A stretch of DNA of 64,000 nucleotides from Desulfonatronum thioautotrophicum (GTDB lineage Bacteria; Desulfobacterota; Desulfovibrionia; Desulfovibrionales; Desulfonatronaceae). The stretch is taken from NCBI RefSeq assembly GCF_000934745.1, contig NZ_JYNO01000012.1:62001-126000 (forward strand), read 5' to 3'. Both the position numbers and the translations under genes were made by a program. The notes under the pieces are model-generated. The model worked only from the letters and a program-made list of their open reading frames with translations, did no database searches and was not told the origin of the DNA. Below, in pieces: positions 18,303 to 27,290 of this stretch (position 1 is the stretch's first letter; each line of letters begins with the position of its first letter).

Positions 18303-19655
18303 ATGCGGAAAGGTCTCTTTGGAACGGACGGCATGCGTGGTCAGGTGAATATTTTTCCCATGCTTCCGGAAATTGCCCTGCGTTTGGGGTTGGCCGTGGG
18401 GCAATTGATGCGCAACGGCTCCCGCCGTCACCGGGTGGTGATCGGAAAGGATACCCGGCTTTCCGGTTATGTTTTTGAAACGGCCTTGACCTCCGGTTTT
18501 TGTGCCGCGGGCATGGACGTCTACCTGGTGGGACCCATGCCCACCCCGGCTATTTCCTTTTTGACCCGGAACATGCGTGCCGATGTCGGCGTGGTCATTT
18601 CCGCATCCCACAATCCGTTTATGGATAACGGGATCAAGCTTTTCGACAACCTGGGCTTCAAGTTGGCCGATGAGATGGAGGACCGGATTTCCGAGATGAT
18701 CCTCTCGCCGGACATGGATTGGAACTATCCCCAGCCGGAGAACGTAGGCAAGGCCACACGGATTCAAGACAGTCTGGGACGCTATTTGGTGTTCCTGAAA
18801 AACACCATCCCCTCGACCATGACCTTTGATGGGGTAAAGGTCGTTCTGGACTGCGCCAATGGCGCGACCTACAAAGTCGCGCCACTGCTGTTCGAGGAAC
18901 TGGGGGCCAAGGTGGAAGTTATCGGCGCGAAGCCGGACGGCCTGAACATCAACCGCAAATGCGGCTCACTCTACCCGGAACTGGTGGCCCATCGTGTCCT
19001 GGAGTCGGGCGCGGATATCGGGCTGGCACTGGATGGCGATGGTGATCGTCTGATCGTCACCGACGAGCAGGGAACCGTTCTGGACGGCGACCAGATCATG
19101 GCCATCTGCGCCCAGGATATGATGGACAAAGACTGCCTGCCGGGCAAGACCCTCGTGGCTACGGTGATGAGCAATATGTCTTTGGAAATGTTCATGCAGG
19201 ACCGGGCTGGCACATTGCTGCGCACACCCGTTGGCGATCGCTATGTTGTGGAGGTCATGCGCCGGGAAGGCGCCATGTTTGGCGGCGAGCAGTCCGGCCA
19301 CCTGATTTTTTTAAATCACTGCACCACGGGCGACGGCATCCTCGCGGCCCTGCAATTGATGCGCATCATGCAGGAGCGAGGCAAGTCGCTGTCCGAGCTG
19401 GCCTCCTTGCTCAAACCCTTTCCCCAGGTCCTGGTCAATGTTCATGTCGAGCGCAAGATTCCCTTTGCCCAGTCCCCGGAAGTGGCCAAAGCCGTGGCCA
19501 TGGCTGAGGAAAAACTCGGTTCTCGAGGCCGCGTCCTGTTGCGTTACTCCGGCACCGAACCGGTGGCCCGGGTGATGGTCGAAGGCGAGAATCCGGTTCT
19601 GGTGCAGCAGCTCGCCGATGAGCTGGTGGGTGTCCTGCAAACCTATCTGCGTTAG
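18303..19655 (+). CDS. glmM: Phosphoglucosamine mutase
   Basis: GlmM converts glucosamine-6-phosphate to glucosamine-1-phosphate for UDP-GlcNAc and peptidoglycan. The N-terminus [10 protein letters not shown], the phosphoserine loop SASHNP (about residues 100-105), the metal loop DGDGDR (near 242-247) and the C-terminal phosphate-binding RYSGTEP are all present. The length, 450 residues, is normal. It closes the folP-cdaA-cdaR-glmM group. GlmM of Gram-positives inhibits CdaA, so a link between wall precursor flux and c-di-AMP is possible. Confidence 0.97.
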   Translation: MRKGLFGTDGMRGQVNIFPMLPEIALRLGLAVGQLMRNGSRRHRVVIGKDTRLSGYVFETALTSGFCAAGMDVYLVGPMPTPAISFLTRNMRADVGVVISASHNPFMDNGIKLFDNLGFKLADEMEDRISEMILSPDMDWNYPQPENVGKATRIQDSLGRYLVFLKNTIPSTMTFDGVKVVLDCANGATYKVAPLLFEELGAKVEVIGAKPDGLNINRKCGSLYPELVAHRVLESGADIGLALDGDGDRLIVTDEQGTVLDGDQIMAICAQDMMDKDCLPGKTLVATVMSNMSLEMFMQDRAGTLLRTPVGDRYVVEVMRREGAMFGGEQSGHLIFLNHCTTGDGILAALQLMRIMQERGKSLSELASLLKPFPQVLVNVHVERKIPFAQSPEVAKAVAMAEEKLGSRGRVLLRYSGTEPVARVMVEGENPVLVQQLADELVGVLQTYLR

Positions 19656-19727
19656 CAGTCCGCTGAAAAAACTCAATCGCTGCGCCACTGCTCCGGCACT
19701 TGGATCAGGATTTTTTCATTAATCAGC
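19656..19727 (+). repeat. Dispersed palindromic element, copy D (internally deleted)
   Basis: CAGTCCGCTGAAAAAACTC, then CTGCTCCGGCACTTGGATC, joins directly to the end segment CAGGATTTTTTCATTAATCAG; the right arm is missing. It starts at the base after the glmM stop. Confidence 0.7.
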
Positions 19728-19744
19728 TAGCCAGAAGCCGAAGA

Positions 19745-19957
19745 GTGCGTGGGGCTGCTGGCGATGTCCTCGATGTTGTGCTTTTGTGTCCCGCCGGATG
19801 GACTGTTGCAGCAAATGGGGATAAGCTGTTGCTGGATTGCCCGGTTCGTTTGCGAGGTGAGACGGCAGACAAGGTTAATGTTTCTCTTGGAACGGGCAGC
19901 ATACCGAGACCCACCGATTCCCCATCAATGCCCAAGACCATTGCGGCGTTGTTCTAA
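19745..19957 (+). CDS. Possible small hypothetical protein before galU
   Basis: A frame open from a TTG inside repeat copy D (19700) continues to 19957, 18 bp before galU. Outside the repeat, a GTG at 19745 would give ~70 residues, including LLLDCPVRLRGETADKVNV and LGTGSIPRPTDSP. The translation is protein-like but matches no family I recognise, and no good ribosome binding site is seen. It could be the remnant of a larger gene. The rest of the 320-bp glmM-galU spacer is the repeat. Confidence 0.3.
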   Translation: MRGAAGDVLDVVLLCPAGWTVAANGDKLLLDCPVRLRGETADKVNVSLGTGSIPRPTDSPSMPKTIAALF

Positions 19958-19975
19958 ACGAAGGAGATTGCTCCA

Positions 19976-20848
19976 ATGCTAATTCGAAAAGTCGTCATTC
20001 CCGTGGCTGGTTGGGGCACACGGTCGCTCCCGGCAACCAAGAACATTCCCAAGGAAATGCTTCCGGTATTCAGGAAGCCGGCCGTCCAGCACATTGTCGA
20101 GGAAGCCATGTATTCGGGCCTGAAAGACGTGGTTTTCGTGAACAATTCCAACAAAAAGATCATTGAGGACCATTTTGATTACAACTGGGCCTTGGAGGAT
20201 CTGCTACAGCGCACCGGCAAGACGACGCTTCTGGATGAGGTTCGTTCCGTGGCCGAGATGGTCAACATCATATCCGTGCGCCAGAAGCGTCAATTGGGCT
20301 TGGGCCACGCCGTGCTCTGCGCCAAGGAGGTCATCAAGCAGGAGGCGTTTGCGCTGATGCTTGGGGATGACTTGATGTTCGGCATTGAACCGGGCATCAA
20401 GCAGCTGATGGACGTGGCCCTGTCCGAGAATATGTCCGTGGTCGGGGTCATCGAAGTTCCGGCAGACAAGGTCAGCAGCTACGGAATTATTCACGGCGAG
20501 GAATTTGCACCAGGAATTTTCCGAGTTCGCTCCATGGTGGAAAAACCGGCACGGGACAAGGCGCCCTCGCGAATGGCCGTTGTTGGTCGCTATGTGCTCA
20601 TGCCGGAGATCTTCGAGCACCTGGAGACAGCCGAGCCGGGCCATGGCGGGGAGATTCAAATCACGGACGCGTTGATGAAACTGGCTCAGAAAAATCGGCT
20701 CCTGGCCGTAAAGATGCGCGGAATGCGTTTCGACGTCGGGGACTGGAGCGACTATCTGACCGCGAATATTTATTTTGCCTTGCAGGATGAGTCGCTACGC
20801 GATGAATTGGTCGGCAAACTGAAGAATCTGCTGCCGTTTCATTCCTGA
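19976..20848 (+). CDS. galU: UTP-glucose-1-phosphate uridylyltransferase
   Basis: GalU makes UDP-glucose for envelope polysaccharide. The nucleotidyl-transfer loop VIPVAGWGTRSLPATKNIPKE starts at residue 7; it has Trp where many relatives have Leu or Phe. Later motifs are VRQKRQLGLGHAV, LGDDL, VEKP and FDVGDW. It has 290 residues. AAGGAG precedes ATG 19976. A perfect 12-bp hairpin follows its stop, so it is probably a single-gene unit. Confidence 0.96.
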   Translation: MLIRKVVIPVAGWGTRSLPATKNIPKEMLPVFRKPAVQHIVEEAMYSGLKDVVFVNNSNKKIIEDHFDYNWALEDLLQRTGKTTLLDEVRSVAEMVNIISVRQKRQLGLGHAVLCAKEVIKQEAFALMLGDDLMFGIEPGIKQLMDVALSENMSVVGVIEVPADKVSSYGIIHGEEFAPGIFRVRSMVEKPARDKAPSRMAVVGRYVLMPEIFEHLETAEPGHGGEIQITDALMKLAQKNRLLAVKMRGMRFDVGDWSDYLTANIYFALQDESLRDELVGKLKNLLPFHS

Positions 20849-20883
20849 TTGCGACGGATTCATCTGCATTTGCGCATTGTTTC

Positions 20884-20918
20884 GAGCCGGCTGCACCAAA
20901 AGAGCGTGCAGCCGGCTC
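20884..20918 (+). terminator. Hairpin after galU
   Basis: GAGCCGGCTGCA pairs perfectly with TGCAGCCGGCTC over an 11-base loop, 36 bp past galU. Only a weak ATTGCGTTGT follows instead of a T-run, so termination may be partial. Confidence 0.6.
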
Positions 20919-20978
20919 ATTGCGTTGTACCAACCCTATTCGCCCATGTTGATTCGGCAATGTTGATTCGGCAATCAC

Positions 20979-23639
20979 TTGGCGGCATCTTTGCCGCTGG
21001 AGACAAATGAACGGTACGTTGACACGTCCGGCGAGGCCCGACTCGTGAATCAGACCTGGAATGTGGCCCTGTGCAGCCCGCCCTATCGCGTTTTCACCTA
21101 CGCGACTCCAGACTATCTGCCGGGCTATGCCTGGGCTCCCGGTCAACGGGTCATGGTTCCGGTGGGCGGGAGAACCCGCATGGGGGTAATCATGGAGCCC
21201 GCCGACGCAGGAGGCAGCGGGCGCGCCCTGAAGCCCATGGCCTGGCCTTTGGACCAGGAACGCCTGCTCACCGACGCCGTCTTGGAGTTGATCCAGCATC
21301 TGGCCAGGCGGCAGATGGTTCCGGAAGGTTTGGTGCTTTCCAGTGTCCTACCCAAAGCGCTGCGTTCCGGGCAACCTCGTTTTATCTTGACGGATGGTTC
21401 CAGGAAGCAGCGATGGACCCTGGACAAATTGCTGCGCCTTCCCGCATCGGAGGTTCAGGCACTCGGCCAGGCCTGGATGGCGGGCCAATTGCGTCTGGAC
21501 CAGATGGAGCGCAAGAGCGACGATGAGGTGCTCTACACGCTGGTGCGCCAACCGCCCTGGGGGCTGCGCCCACGGGCCAAGCGCCAGGAAGCCGTCCTGG
21601 AATACCTGTTCACCCACGGCAGCGCGACGGCCCGGCGTATTGCCCACGCCGTGGCCTCCCCAAGCCTGACGGATTCAGGTGAAGCCCCCATTGTTTCCCC
21701 CTCGGACTTCCAATCCATCTCAAAAATCCCTGAACATACCCCCCATTCCTCGGATGCCGCACGTCCATCGACCGGTGACCTCGGTGCCCAACGGTATGGC
21801 TCAGTTCGCGAGTCCAAACAGAACATTGTCCGTGTTCTCAAGGATTTGGTCCGCAAGGAGCTGATTCAGGCGGAACCAATCCTGCCTGGCGAAACGGCAC
21901 CGCACCTGGCGAGCCCGGAGCACCCTCCACTGGATGATCGGGCGCTGACCAGTGAGCAAGCCCAGGTCCTCGCCGTTCTGGAGCAGGATTTAGGTCAGGT
22001 GCTCGGGCAGGATGCCAATGGTGCCACAACGGAAGACACGACTGCGGGAACAGATCATTCACAAAGGAGTCGATCCAATCCACAGGCCCGGGTCCGGCTG
22101 ATCCACGGGGTCACCGGCAGCGGCAAGACGCTGGTATATCTGCGATTGGCCCAGGCTGCCCTGAACCAGGGGCGTAGCGTGCTGCTCCTGGCTCCGGAAG
22201 TGGCTTTGTCCGCCCAGATCTGGAACGAGGTGAATCGCCGGTTTCCAGGAACACCCCGGCACTGGTATCATGGCTCGCTGGCGGCAGGGACAAAGCTGGC
22301 CGTTTTTCGCGCCCTGGGTCATCAGGCCACACCCCAGATTGTGGTGGGCACCCGGTCGGCGCTGTTCTTGCCTTTTGCCAACCTGGGGCTGATCGTTCTG
22401 GATGAGGAGCACGACGCCTCCTACAAGCAGGATGAGGGCTTCACCTACCAGGCCAAGGAAGTGGCCTTTTTTCGGATCAGGCAACACGGCGGTCTGTTGC
22501 TGCTGGGCTCGGCCACCCCGGACATCAAAAGCTTTCACGCTGCGGAACAGGGTGATATCGGCCGACTCAGCTTGCGGCACCGGGTCAGCCACAGGCCACT
22601 GCCGGAGATACAGCTCGTGGACATGCGCCCGGAACCCCGTTCCGTGCCTTTGTCCTCACTATGTCGTACCGAACTGACAGGGGTTCTGGAACGAGGTGAG
22701 CAGGCCATGTTTTTGCTCAATCGGCGTGGATTCGCTCCACTGGTCTCCTGTCTGGACTGTGGCACAGCCCCCAAGTGTCCGCGTTGCGAGGTTGGCCTGA
22801 CCTACCACAAGGGTTGGGAGCGCCTGCTTTGCCATTACTGCGGCCACGCCCAAGCTTTCCCTCTGGGTTGTGGACAGTGCGGGGGCACCCGTTTCCTGCC
22901 CATGGGCGAGGGGACCGAGGGATTGGAAGAGTACCTGGAAAATCAGGGGGCCACCGGAGAGGGCATTGTCCGATTGGATCGGGACAGCACCAAGCTGAAA
23001 GGGAGCATGGAGCAGATCCTGGAGGCCTTTGGTCAGGGGCGGGCCCAGGTGATGGTTGGAACCCAGATGCTCAGCAAGGGGCATCATTTTCCCAACGTGA
23101 CCATGGTTGTGGCCGTGGACGGGGATGTGGGCCTGAACCTTCCGGATTACAGGGCCGCGGAAAAGACGTTTCAGCTGCTGGTCCAGCTGGCGGGGCGGGC
23201 CGGACGCGGGGACCGCCCCGGTCGGGTGTTGATCCAGACTCGCAATCCGGAGCACCCCTGCTGGGAGCATATCCGCACCGGAAACTACGAAGGATTTTTT
23301 GCCCAGGAATTGGAACGTCGCCGCAAATTCGCCTATCCGCCCTTTGTCAAGCTAGCCATGATTCGACTGAGCTTTCCTCGCGAATGGGAGAACGGCCCGG
23401 CCTTGGTGGCCGCGGCCGGAGAGCATCTGCGTCAGGAAGCAGACCGCCTGGGCCTGCGTGTTCTTGGCCCGGCCCCGGCCCCCCTGGGCCTGCTTAATGG
23501 CCGCAAGCGCTTTCAATGCCTGCTCAAAGCCATGTCCTGGCAATCCCTGCGCGAAATCTACACCAGCCTGCGAGCCTCACTTCCCGCCTCTTCCCCCCTG
23601 CGCGCGACATTGGATCTGGATCCAGTGAATATGCTCTAA
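20979..23639 (+). CDS. priA: Primosomal helicase PriA
   Basis: PriA restarts stalled replication forks: it is a 3'-5' helicase that loads the primosome. The helicase core has Walker A GVTGSGKT (near residue 377), DEEH (near 476), GSATPD and, late, QLAGRAGRGDRPG. Eight zinc-binding cysteines lie around 591-640 (CLDCGTAPKCPRCE, CHYCG, CGQCGG). At 886 residues it is long; residues ~225-350 hold low-similarity Ser/Pro-rich and Gln-rich spacers. The start is uncertain: TTG 20979 gives the longest frame, GTG 21045 (VNQTWNVALC) is also credible. Confidence 0.93.
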   Translation: MAASLPLETNERYVDTSGEARLVNQTWNVALCSPPYRVFTYATPDYLPGYAWAPGQRVMVPVGGRTRMGVIMEPADAGGSGRALKPMAWPLDQERLLTDAVLELIQHLARRQMVPEGLVLSSVLPKALRSGQPRFILTDGSRKQRWTLDKLLRLPASEVQALGQAWMAGQLRLDQMERKSDDEVLYTLVRQPPWGLRPRAKRQEAVLEYLFTHGSATARRIAHAVASPSLTDSGEAPIVSPSDFQSISKIPEHTPHSSDAARPSTGDLGAQRYGSVRESKQNIVRVLKDLVRKELIQAEPILPGETAPHLASPEHPPLDDRALTSEQAQVLAVLEQDLGQVLGQDANGATTEDTTAGTDHSQRSRSNPQARVRLIHGVTGSGKTLVYLRLAQAALNQGRSVLLLAPEVALSAQIWNEVNRRFPGTPRHWYHGSLAAGTKLAVFRALGHQATPQIVVGTRSALFLPFANLGLIVLDEEHDASYKQDEGFTYQAKEVAFFRIRQHGGLLLLGSATPDIKSFHAAEQGDIGRLSLRHRVSHRPLPEIQLVDMRPEPRSVPLSSLCRTELTGVLERGEQAMFLLNRRGFAPLVSCLDCGTAPKCPRCEVGLTYHKGWERLLCHYCGHAQAFPLGCGQCGGTRFLPMGEGTEGLEEYLENQGATGEGIVRLDRDSTKLKGSMEQILEAFGQGRAQVMVGTQMLSKGHHFPNVTMVVAVDGDVGLNLPDYRAAEKTFQLLVQLAGRAGRGDRPGRVLIQTRNPEHPCWEHIRTGNYEGFFAQELERRRKFAYPPFVKLAMIRLSFPREWENGPALVAAAGEHLRQEADRLGLRVLGPAPAPLGLLNGRKRFQCLLKAMSWQSLREIYTSLRASLPASSPLRATLDLDPVNML

Positions 23640-23987
23640 ATGATTCCGGTGAGATCGATGCACATGGTACGGGAAGTCTTCTTCAGGCTGTCACCACCGC
23701 TCTGCACCGGACCCATGCCTGTCGTTTTTTAATTGAACCCACCTTTCAACATTCTGCTATATTTCATTTTTTTGTACTTGGCTGATATTCGGTTTTATGG
23801 GTTTGATTCACAGCAGTGTTGTCCGGTTAATCGGACAACACTGCTATCCTGCTACAGTTGAGAATTTCTCATGGACAGGTCTAGGAGCTTGATATACATT
23901 CTCTAACCTGGATCACTCTCAGGAGCCACTTCGGACAGTGATCGTGAAGATCTAGGAGCCAACTGCACATATGAGAAGAACATACCA
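23640..23987. other. Spacer after priA with a perfect 14-bp inverted repeat
   Basis: In 348 bases without a supported gene the only clear structure is the dyad at 23812-23845. The small frame 23516-23785 overlaps priA and is not called. Confidence 0.5.
23812..23845. repeat. Perfect 14-bp inverted repeat
   Basis: AGCAGTGTTGTCCG and CGGACAACACTGCT flank GTTAAT. No T-run follows. It could be a terminator-like structure for priA or a binding site for the pentapeptide gene that begins 142 bp later. Confidence 0.7.
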
Positions 23988-24407
23988 ATGACTTGGTACA
24001 TTGCCGCGCCGATCATCGCCGTCGTCCTACTCCTGAACATGACGGGACCCCTTGATGCTTTTGATCAAGCCGACCTGGATCAATTGCGGGGGAGCAGACA
24101 GTGTCCGAATTGCAATTTGAGCGGGGCGAACCTGAGCGGAGCAAGACTGAACAGGGCCGACCTCAGCGAAGCTAATCTGCGCAACGCCGACCTGAGTTGG
24201 GCCAATCTCAACGGTGCTAGGCTGGTGGGAGCCGATCTGAGCCAGGCCGACCTGAGCAGTGCCAACCTGAGCTGGTCCGACCTGAGCGGAGCGAACCTGA
24301 CCGAAACAACCCTGACCCGAGCCAACCTGACAGGGGCCAAACTCAGCGGGGCCGCCTGGATCGATGGACGCGAATGCGCCGAAGGCTCCATAGGGGTATG
24401 CGGTTGA
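23988..24407 (+). CDS. Secreted or membrane-anchored pentapeptide repeat protein
   Basis: The 139-residue product starts with a hydrophobic segment (YIAAPIIAVVLLLNM, residues 4-18) that may be a signal peptide or anchor. From about residue 42 it has roughly 15 tandem A(N/D)LSxA pentapeptides (ANLSGARLNRADLSEANLRN and so on), which fold as a right-handed quadrilateral beta-helix. Two cysteines precede the repeats (CPNC) and two follow (C-x7-C). Such proteins range from scaffold to DNA mimic; an exported location argues against DNA mimicry. Function is unknown. Confidence 0.8.
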   Translation: MTWYIAAPIIAVVLLLNMTGPLDAFDQADLDQLRGSRQCPNCNLSGANLSGARLNRADLSEANLRNADLSWANLNGARLVGADLSQADLSSANLSWSDLSGANLTETTLTRANLTGAKLSGAAWIDGRECAEGSIGVCG

Positions 24408-24509
24408 TCACGCTCCGTCCGTAGGGCAGGTCCACGCCGTCTCGGCCGTCCTGGCACCTTGTTTGAAAAAGCGACACCCGGAAATCAGCATGACCCAAGG
24501 AGCAATGAA

Positions 24510-24707
24510 ATGGCCTCTTTCAAGTGCGACAACTGCGGAAACACTCTTGAAGCAGCAACGCCGCCGGAAATCTGCCCGGCATGCTCGAAAAAGTGTTCAT
24601 TCGTGGATGTGACCTGCTACACTCCGGAATGTGGCGGACCGGATTCCCAGAACATCAACCCAACCATGTTTCAAAAAAAGAACGCGTCTGACAAAACTCA
24701 AGGCTAA
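24510..24707 (+). CDS. Small cysteine-rich rubredoxin-like zinc/iron ribbon protein
   Basis: The 65-residue protein has cysteines at 6, 9, 22, 25, 29, 36 and 41: CDNC and CPAC pairs as in rubredoxin-type knuckles, then a CYTPECGG stretch. ATG 24510 follows AAGGAG at 7 bp, better than the upstream frame start at 24459. It probably binds one Fe or Zn by the first four cysteines. The role is unknown; small metal-binding proteins of this kind are common in anaerobes and may serve electron transfer or oxidative-stress defence. Confidence 0.7.
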   Translation: MASFKCDNCGNTLEAATPPEICPACSKKCSFVDVTCYTPECGGPDSQNINPTMFQKKNASDKTQG

Positions 24708-24809
24708 CCTCACCCAGATCCAGACTACCCATTCACCCCGGCTACTTGTTTCCAGCTGTCAGGGGCCGCTTCAGCTCAAATTTCTGTCCATGCATTCGGA
24801 GGTGAATCC

Positions 24810-26027
24810 ATGAAACGAAAGACGAGCGCACTCCCCATGCTGCTTACGCTTTTGCTTGTGGCTTTTTATGCCCATTGCGGACGTGAGACGTCCATCGCGG
24901 ATGCCGGAGAGTCTCGCATCCATCGCACGGTCATCATGTCCGGTTTAAGCAATCCATGGGATTTGGCCTTTGCTTCGGACGGGGCCATGCTCTTCACGGA
25001 AAAATGCCGGGGGCTCTTCGTGCGGACGTCGGATGGCACGGTTCGGCATTTGTTTGGAAACCGCGGCGCGACTCTGGAGGCGGACGATTTTTTTTGCCGT
25101 GGACAGAGTGGCATGTTGGGCGTGGCCCTGGATCCGGCATTCGCGGAGAATCGCCGGGTTTTCGTGTTCATGGCCTCGCAGGCCAATAGGGTGAGGACCA
25201 ACCGCGTCGTGCGTCTCACTGTGGACGAGACGTACGTCACTGTCTCGGATCGTATGGACATTATTGATGATATTCCCTTCAAACAGTCCTTCAGCCGCTG
25301 GGGCCGGGCAGGGGCGCACAGCGGAGGACGAATTCGGTTCAGTCCGACTGACGGCTACCTGTATGTCGCCACCGGCGACAACCATGAAGGCCGGTTGCCC
25401 CAGGATCTTTCCCGCCTGGGGGGCAAGGTGCTGCGGGTGGATGGTGATGGCCGGGCCGCAGCGGGCAATGCCATCCCGGCCGATGGTGATCCGCGTATTT
25501 TCACCCACGGGCACCGCAATGTGCAGGGCCTCGCCTTTCATCCGGAAACGGGCCGGCCCTTTGCCTGCGAACACGGTCCGGCTCATGACGACGAGGTTAC
25601 GCCCCTGTCTCCCGGCGGCAATGGCGGCTGGGACCCGGCGCCCTTGCCGGGAGTCTCGTGTTGGCACGACTACTGCGGCTACACCTCCAACAATCCTGAA
25701 GGCCGACCCACGCCCATGACGGATCTGAACCGATTCCCCGATGCCCTGCAGCCATCCTGGAACAATCGCGGTGATTCGGAGGGAATGGGGCCCTGCGTCT
25801 TCCTGGAAGGTCCGCACTGGCAGGACTGGGAAGGGCGGCTGGCTGTGGGGTTTCTGCGCGGGGCGCGCATTGAGCTGTTGACGTTGGACGCCGCGGACAT
25901 GACCACGGAGGCAATCGTCATCCCCGGTCTGCCGTCCCAGCGCATGCGCTCCCTGGTCCTGGGGCCGGATGGGGCGCTTTATGTCGCCACCGACGGAGGG
26001 GGAATCTGGCGGTTGGAGTCAATATGA
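24810..26027 (+). CDS. Exported PQQ-dependent-type sugar dehydrogenase (soluble GDH/YliI fold)
   Basis: A 405-residue protein with a signal peptide (MKRKTSALPMLLTLLLVAFYAHC; the Cys at 23 could be a lipid anchor but the box is atypical). It has the six-bladed propeller pattern of the soluble aldose dehydrogenase family: GLSNPWDLAFASDGAMLFTEK, GMLGVALDPAFAENR, AHSGGRIRFSPTDGYLYVATGD, GHRNVQGLAFHP and EHGPAHDDEV. Family members oxidise sugars with PQQ. A PQQ synthesis locus is not in the window, so the cofactor is inferred. It overlaps the next gene by 4 bp. Confidence 0.85.
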   Translation: MKRKTSALPMLLTLLLVAFYAHCGRETSIADAGESRIHRTVIMSGLSNPWDLAFASDGAMLFTEKCRGLFVRTSDGTVRHLFGNRGATLEADDFFCRGQSGMLGVALDPAFAENRRVFVFMASQANRVRTNRVVRLTVDETYVTVSDRMDIIDDIPFKQSFSRWGRAGAHSGGRIRFSPTDGYLYVATGDNHEGRLPQDLSRLGGKVLRVDGDGRAAAGNAIPADGDPRIFTHGHRNVQGLAFHPETGRPFACEHGPAHDDEVTPLSPGGNGGWDPAPLPGVSCWHDYCGYTSNNPEGRPTPMTDLNRFPDALQPSWNNRGDSEGMGPCVFLEGPHWQDWEGRLAVGFLRGARIELLTLDAADMTTEAIVIPGLPSQRMRSLVLGPDGALYVATDGGGIWRLESI

Positions 26028-26296
26028 GTCGAACCGGAGGAAGACAGCTCACGGACCTGAAGAACATCGGCAAGAAGATTGCCGGGCGGCTGAACGAGGC
26101 CGGAATTTTCACCGAGGACGATCTGCGGCGCTTGGGCGCGGCCGAGGCGCACCGGAAGATCAAGGAGCGCCACCCGGCGGAGACGCTGCCGGTGTGCTAC
26201 TACCTGTACTCCTTCGAAGGGGCGCTGACCGACATGCACTGGAACGCAATCGGCGAGGCGCGCAAGCGGGAGCTCCAGGCCCAAATCAGTGGGTGA
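26024..26296 (+). CDS. TfoX C-terminal domain protein
   Basis: This 90-residue protein is a stand-alone TfoX_C domain: LTDLKNIGKKIAGRLNEAGI forms a helix-hairpin-helix and LRRLGAAEAHRKIKE follows, with PVCYYLYSFEGALTDMHWN typical of the family. The N-terminal TfoX domain is missing. The start overlaps the preceding dehydrogenase gene (ATGA), so the two are coupled although no functional link is evident. DNA binding is possible by fold; competence control is not implied. Confidence 0.85.
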   Translation: MSRTGGRQLTDLKNIGKKIAGRLNEAGIFTEDDLRRLGAAEAHRKIKERHPAETLPVCYYLYSFEGALTDMHWNAIGEARKRELQAQISG

Positions 26297-26327
26297 CGCC
26301 GCCTGGACGGGCCATGCCGATATCCTA

Positions 26328-26771
26328 CTAACGGGACGGTCTGACCTGGAGCACACCGACGCTGTTCTGGCCTTCCGGCCCGCCAAAGGTCTCCAGGCTC
26401 AGGGAGGCATCGACACCATGTCCGGCAACCACCCAGACCGCATTGCGGTTGCCGCGTTCTTGTTCAGGAAGCTCCTCACGGACGATCTCCCAGCCGTGGG
26501 CAGTGAAGCCCGTGGAAAAGAACTCCAGAACCTGGGGCCAGGGGGTGGTAAAGGTGAAATTCACGAAGTGCGTATTCAGGACTTTGCGGTTGTTGCCGAC
26601 GGTGAACTCCTCGAGGAACGGCAGCTTGGCGGCAACGTCCCCCGGCAGTTCGAGTCCATGGGCCGCTGCCGTGTTTTCCGGGTGCGCGGCGATAACGGAT
26701 AGGGGGGTAAGCGACAGGGCAAACAGGGCAAACAGGGTCAGTTTGCTGATGAACAAGCGAAATGGGGACAT
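26328..26771 (-). CDS. Secreted protein of unknown function
   Basis: Minus-strand ATG 26771 follows GGAGG at good spacing and starts a clear signal peptide (MSPFRLFISKLTLFALFALS, cleavage likely after VIAA near 28). The mature ~120 residues include a stretch about PWPQVLEFFSTGFTAHGWEIVREEL, resembling small periplasmic proteins with one compact alpha/beta domain. I do not recognise the family. It converges with the TfoX_C gene with 31 bp between them. Confidence 0.65.
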   Translation of the reverse strand: MSPFRLFISKLTLFALFALSLTPLSVIAAHPENTAAAHGLELPGDVAAKLPFLEEFTVGNNRKVLNTHFVNFTFTTPWPQVLEFFSTGFTAHGWEIVREELPEQERGNRNAVWVVAGHGVDASLSLETFGGPEGQNSVGVLQVRPSR

Positions 26772-26841
26772 GATGAAGACCTCCGGATGAAAGGAATCGC
26801 GGATTCTACCGCGTGGTGAATCCACAACATTGTTTACGTAA

Positions 26842-27070
26842 CTGAGTGTTGAAAAAGTCCTTATCTGGCAGTCCGTTCAAAAACCCCAAGTGCAAGGAGC
26901 AAAAAAAGTTATCCGGACACGTCCTGTGTCCGGCCCCTCCGGGCTGTGGCTTCGCCACATTTTCGATTGCCGTCCTGGCAATCGAATCAAGATCGAAGCG
27001 TATTTATTCATACGTGAGAGTTTGAACTGTTTGTAGCGACGCAGCAATTGGGGGTTTTTCAACGGACTGG
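26842..27070 (-). repeat. Dispersed palindromic element, copy E (inverted, enlarged core)
   Basis: The element starts CTGAGTGTTGAAAAAGTCC, then CAGTCCGTTCAAAAACCCC, and ends GGGGTTTTTCAACGGACTGG. The core is ~140 bp longer than in other copies and holds three extra hairpins (CGGACACG/CGTGTCCG-like, GTGGCTTCGCCAC, CGATTGCC/GGCAATCG). Together with flanking bases it fills the 312-bp spacer between 26772 and 27083. Confidence 0.75.
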
Positions 27071-27083
27071 TAACGAGGAATGT

Positions 27084-27281
27084 ATGATCAGGTTGAATAA
27101 TACCGTGATCCCGGATGATGAGACTGATACGCTGATTCCCGGGCATGCGCAAAGCGATGAAACGGGGAAAACAACTGAGCCCGACGCGGAAAGCGGCTCC
27201 ACGGATGTGTTGCAGGGCATTATCGCCATTTTGGACAGTCTGGATGAATGGCAAAAAGACCGGGAAAGGAAGGGGTCCTGA
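27084..27281 (+). CDS. Possible small acidic hypothetical protein
   Basis: ATG 27084 follows GAGGA and gives 65 residues, Asp/Glu/Thr-rich, with a possible C-terminal helix (DVLQGIIAILDSLDEWQKDRE). It starts 13 bp after repeat copy E and converges with the Kef-type gene 9 bp further on. No family is recognised; it may be a chance frame. Confidence 0.4.
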   Translation: MIRLNNTVIPDDETDTLIPGHAQSDETGKTTEPDAESGSTDVLQGIIAILDSLDEWQKDRERKGS

Positions 27282-27290
27282 TGTTTTCCC

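Noticed and set aside
20979-23639. In-frame TGA selenocysteine codons in the redox genes of this window
   Set aside because: Although tRNA-Sec is present, every redox gene here reaches normal length with no internal TGA needed.
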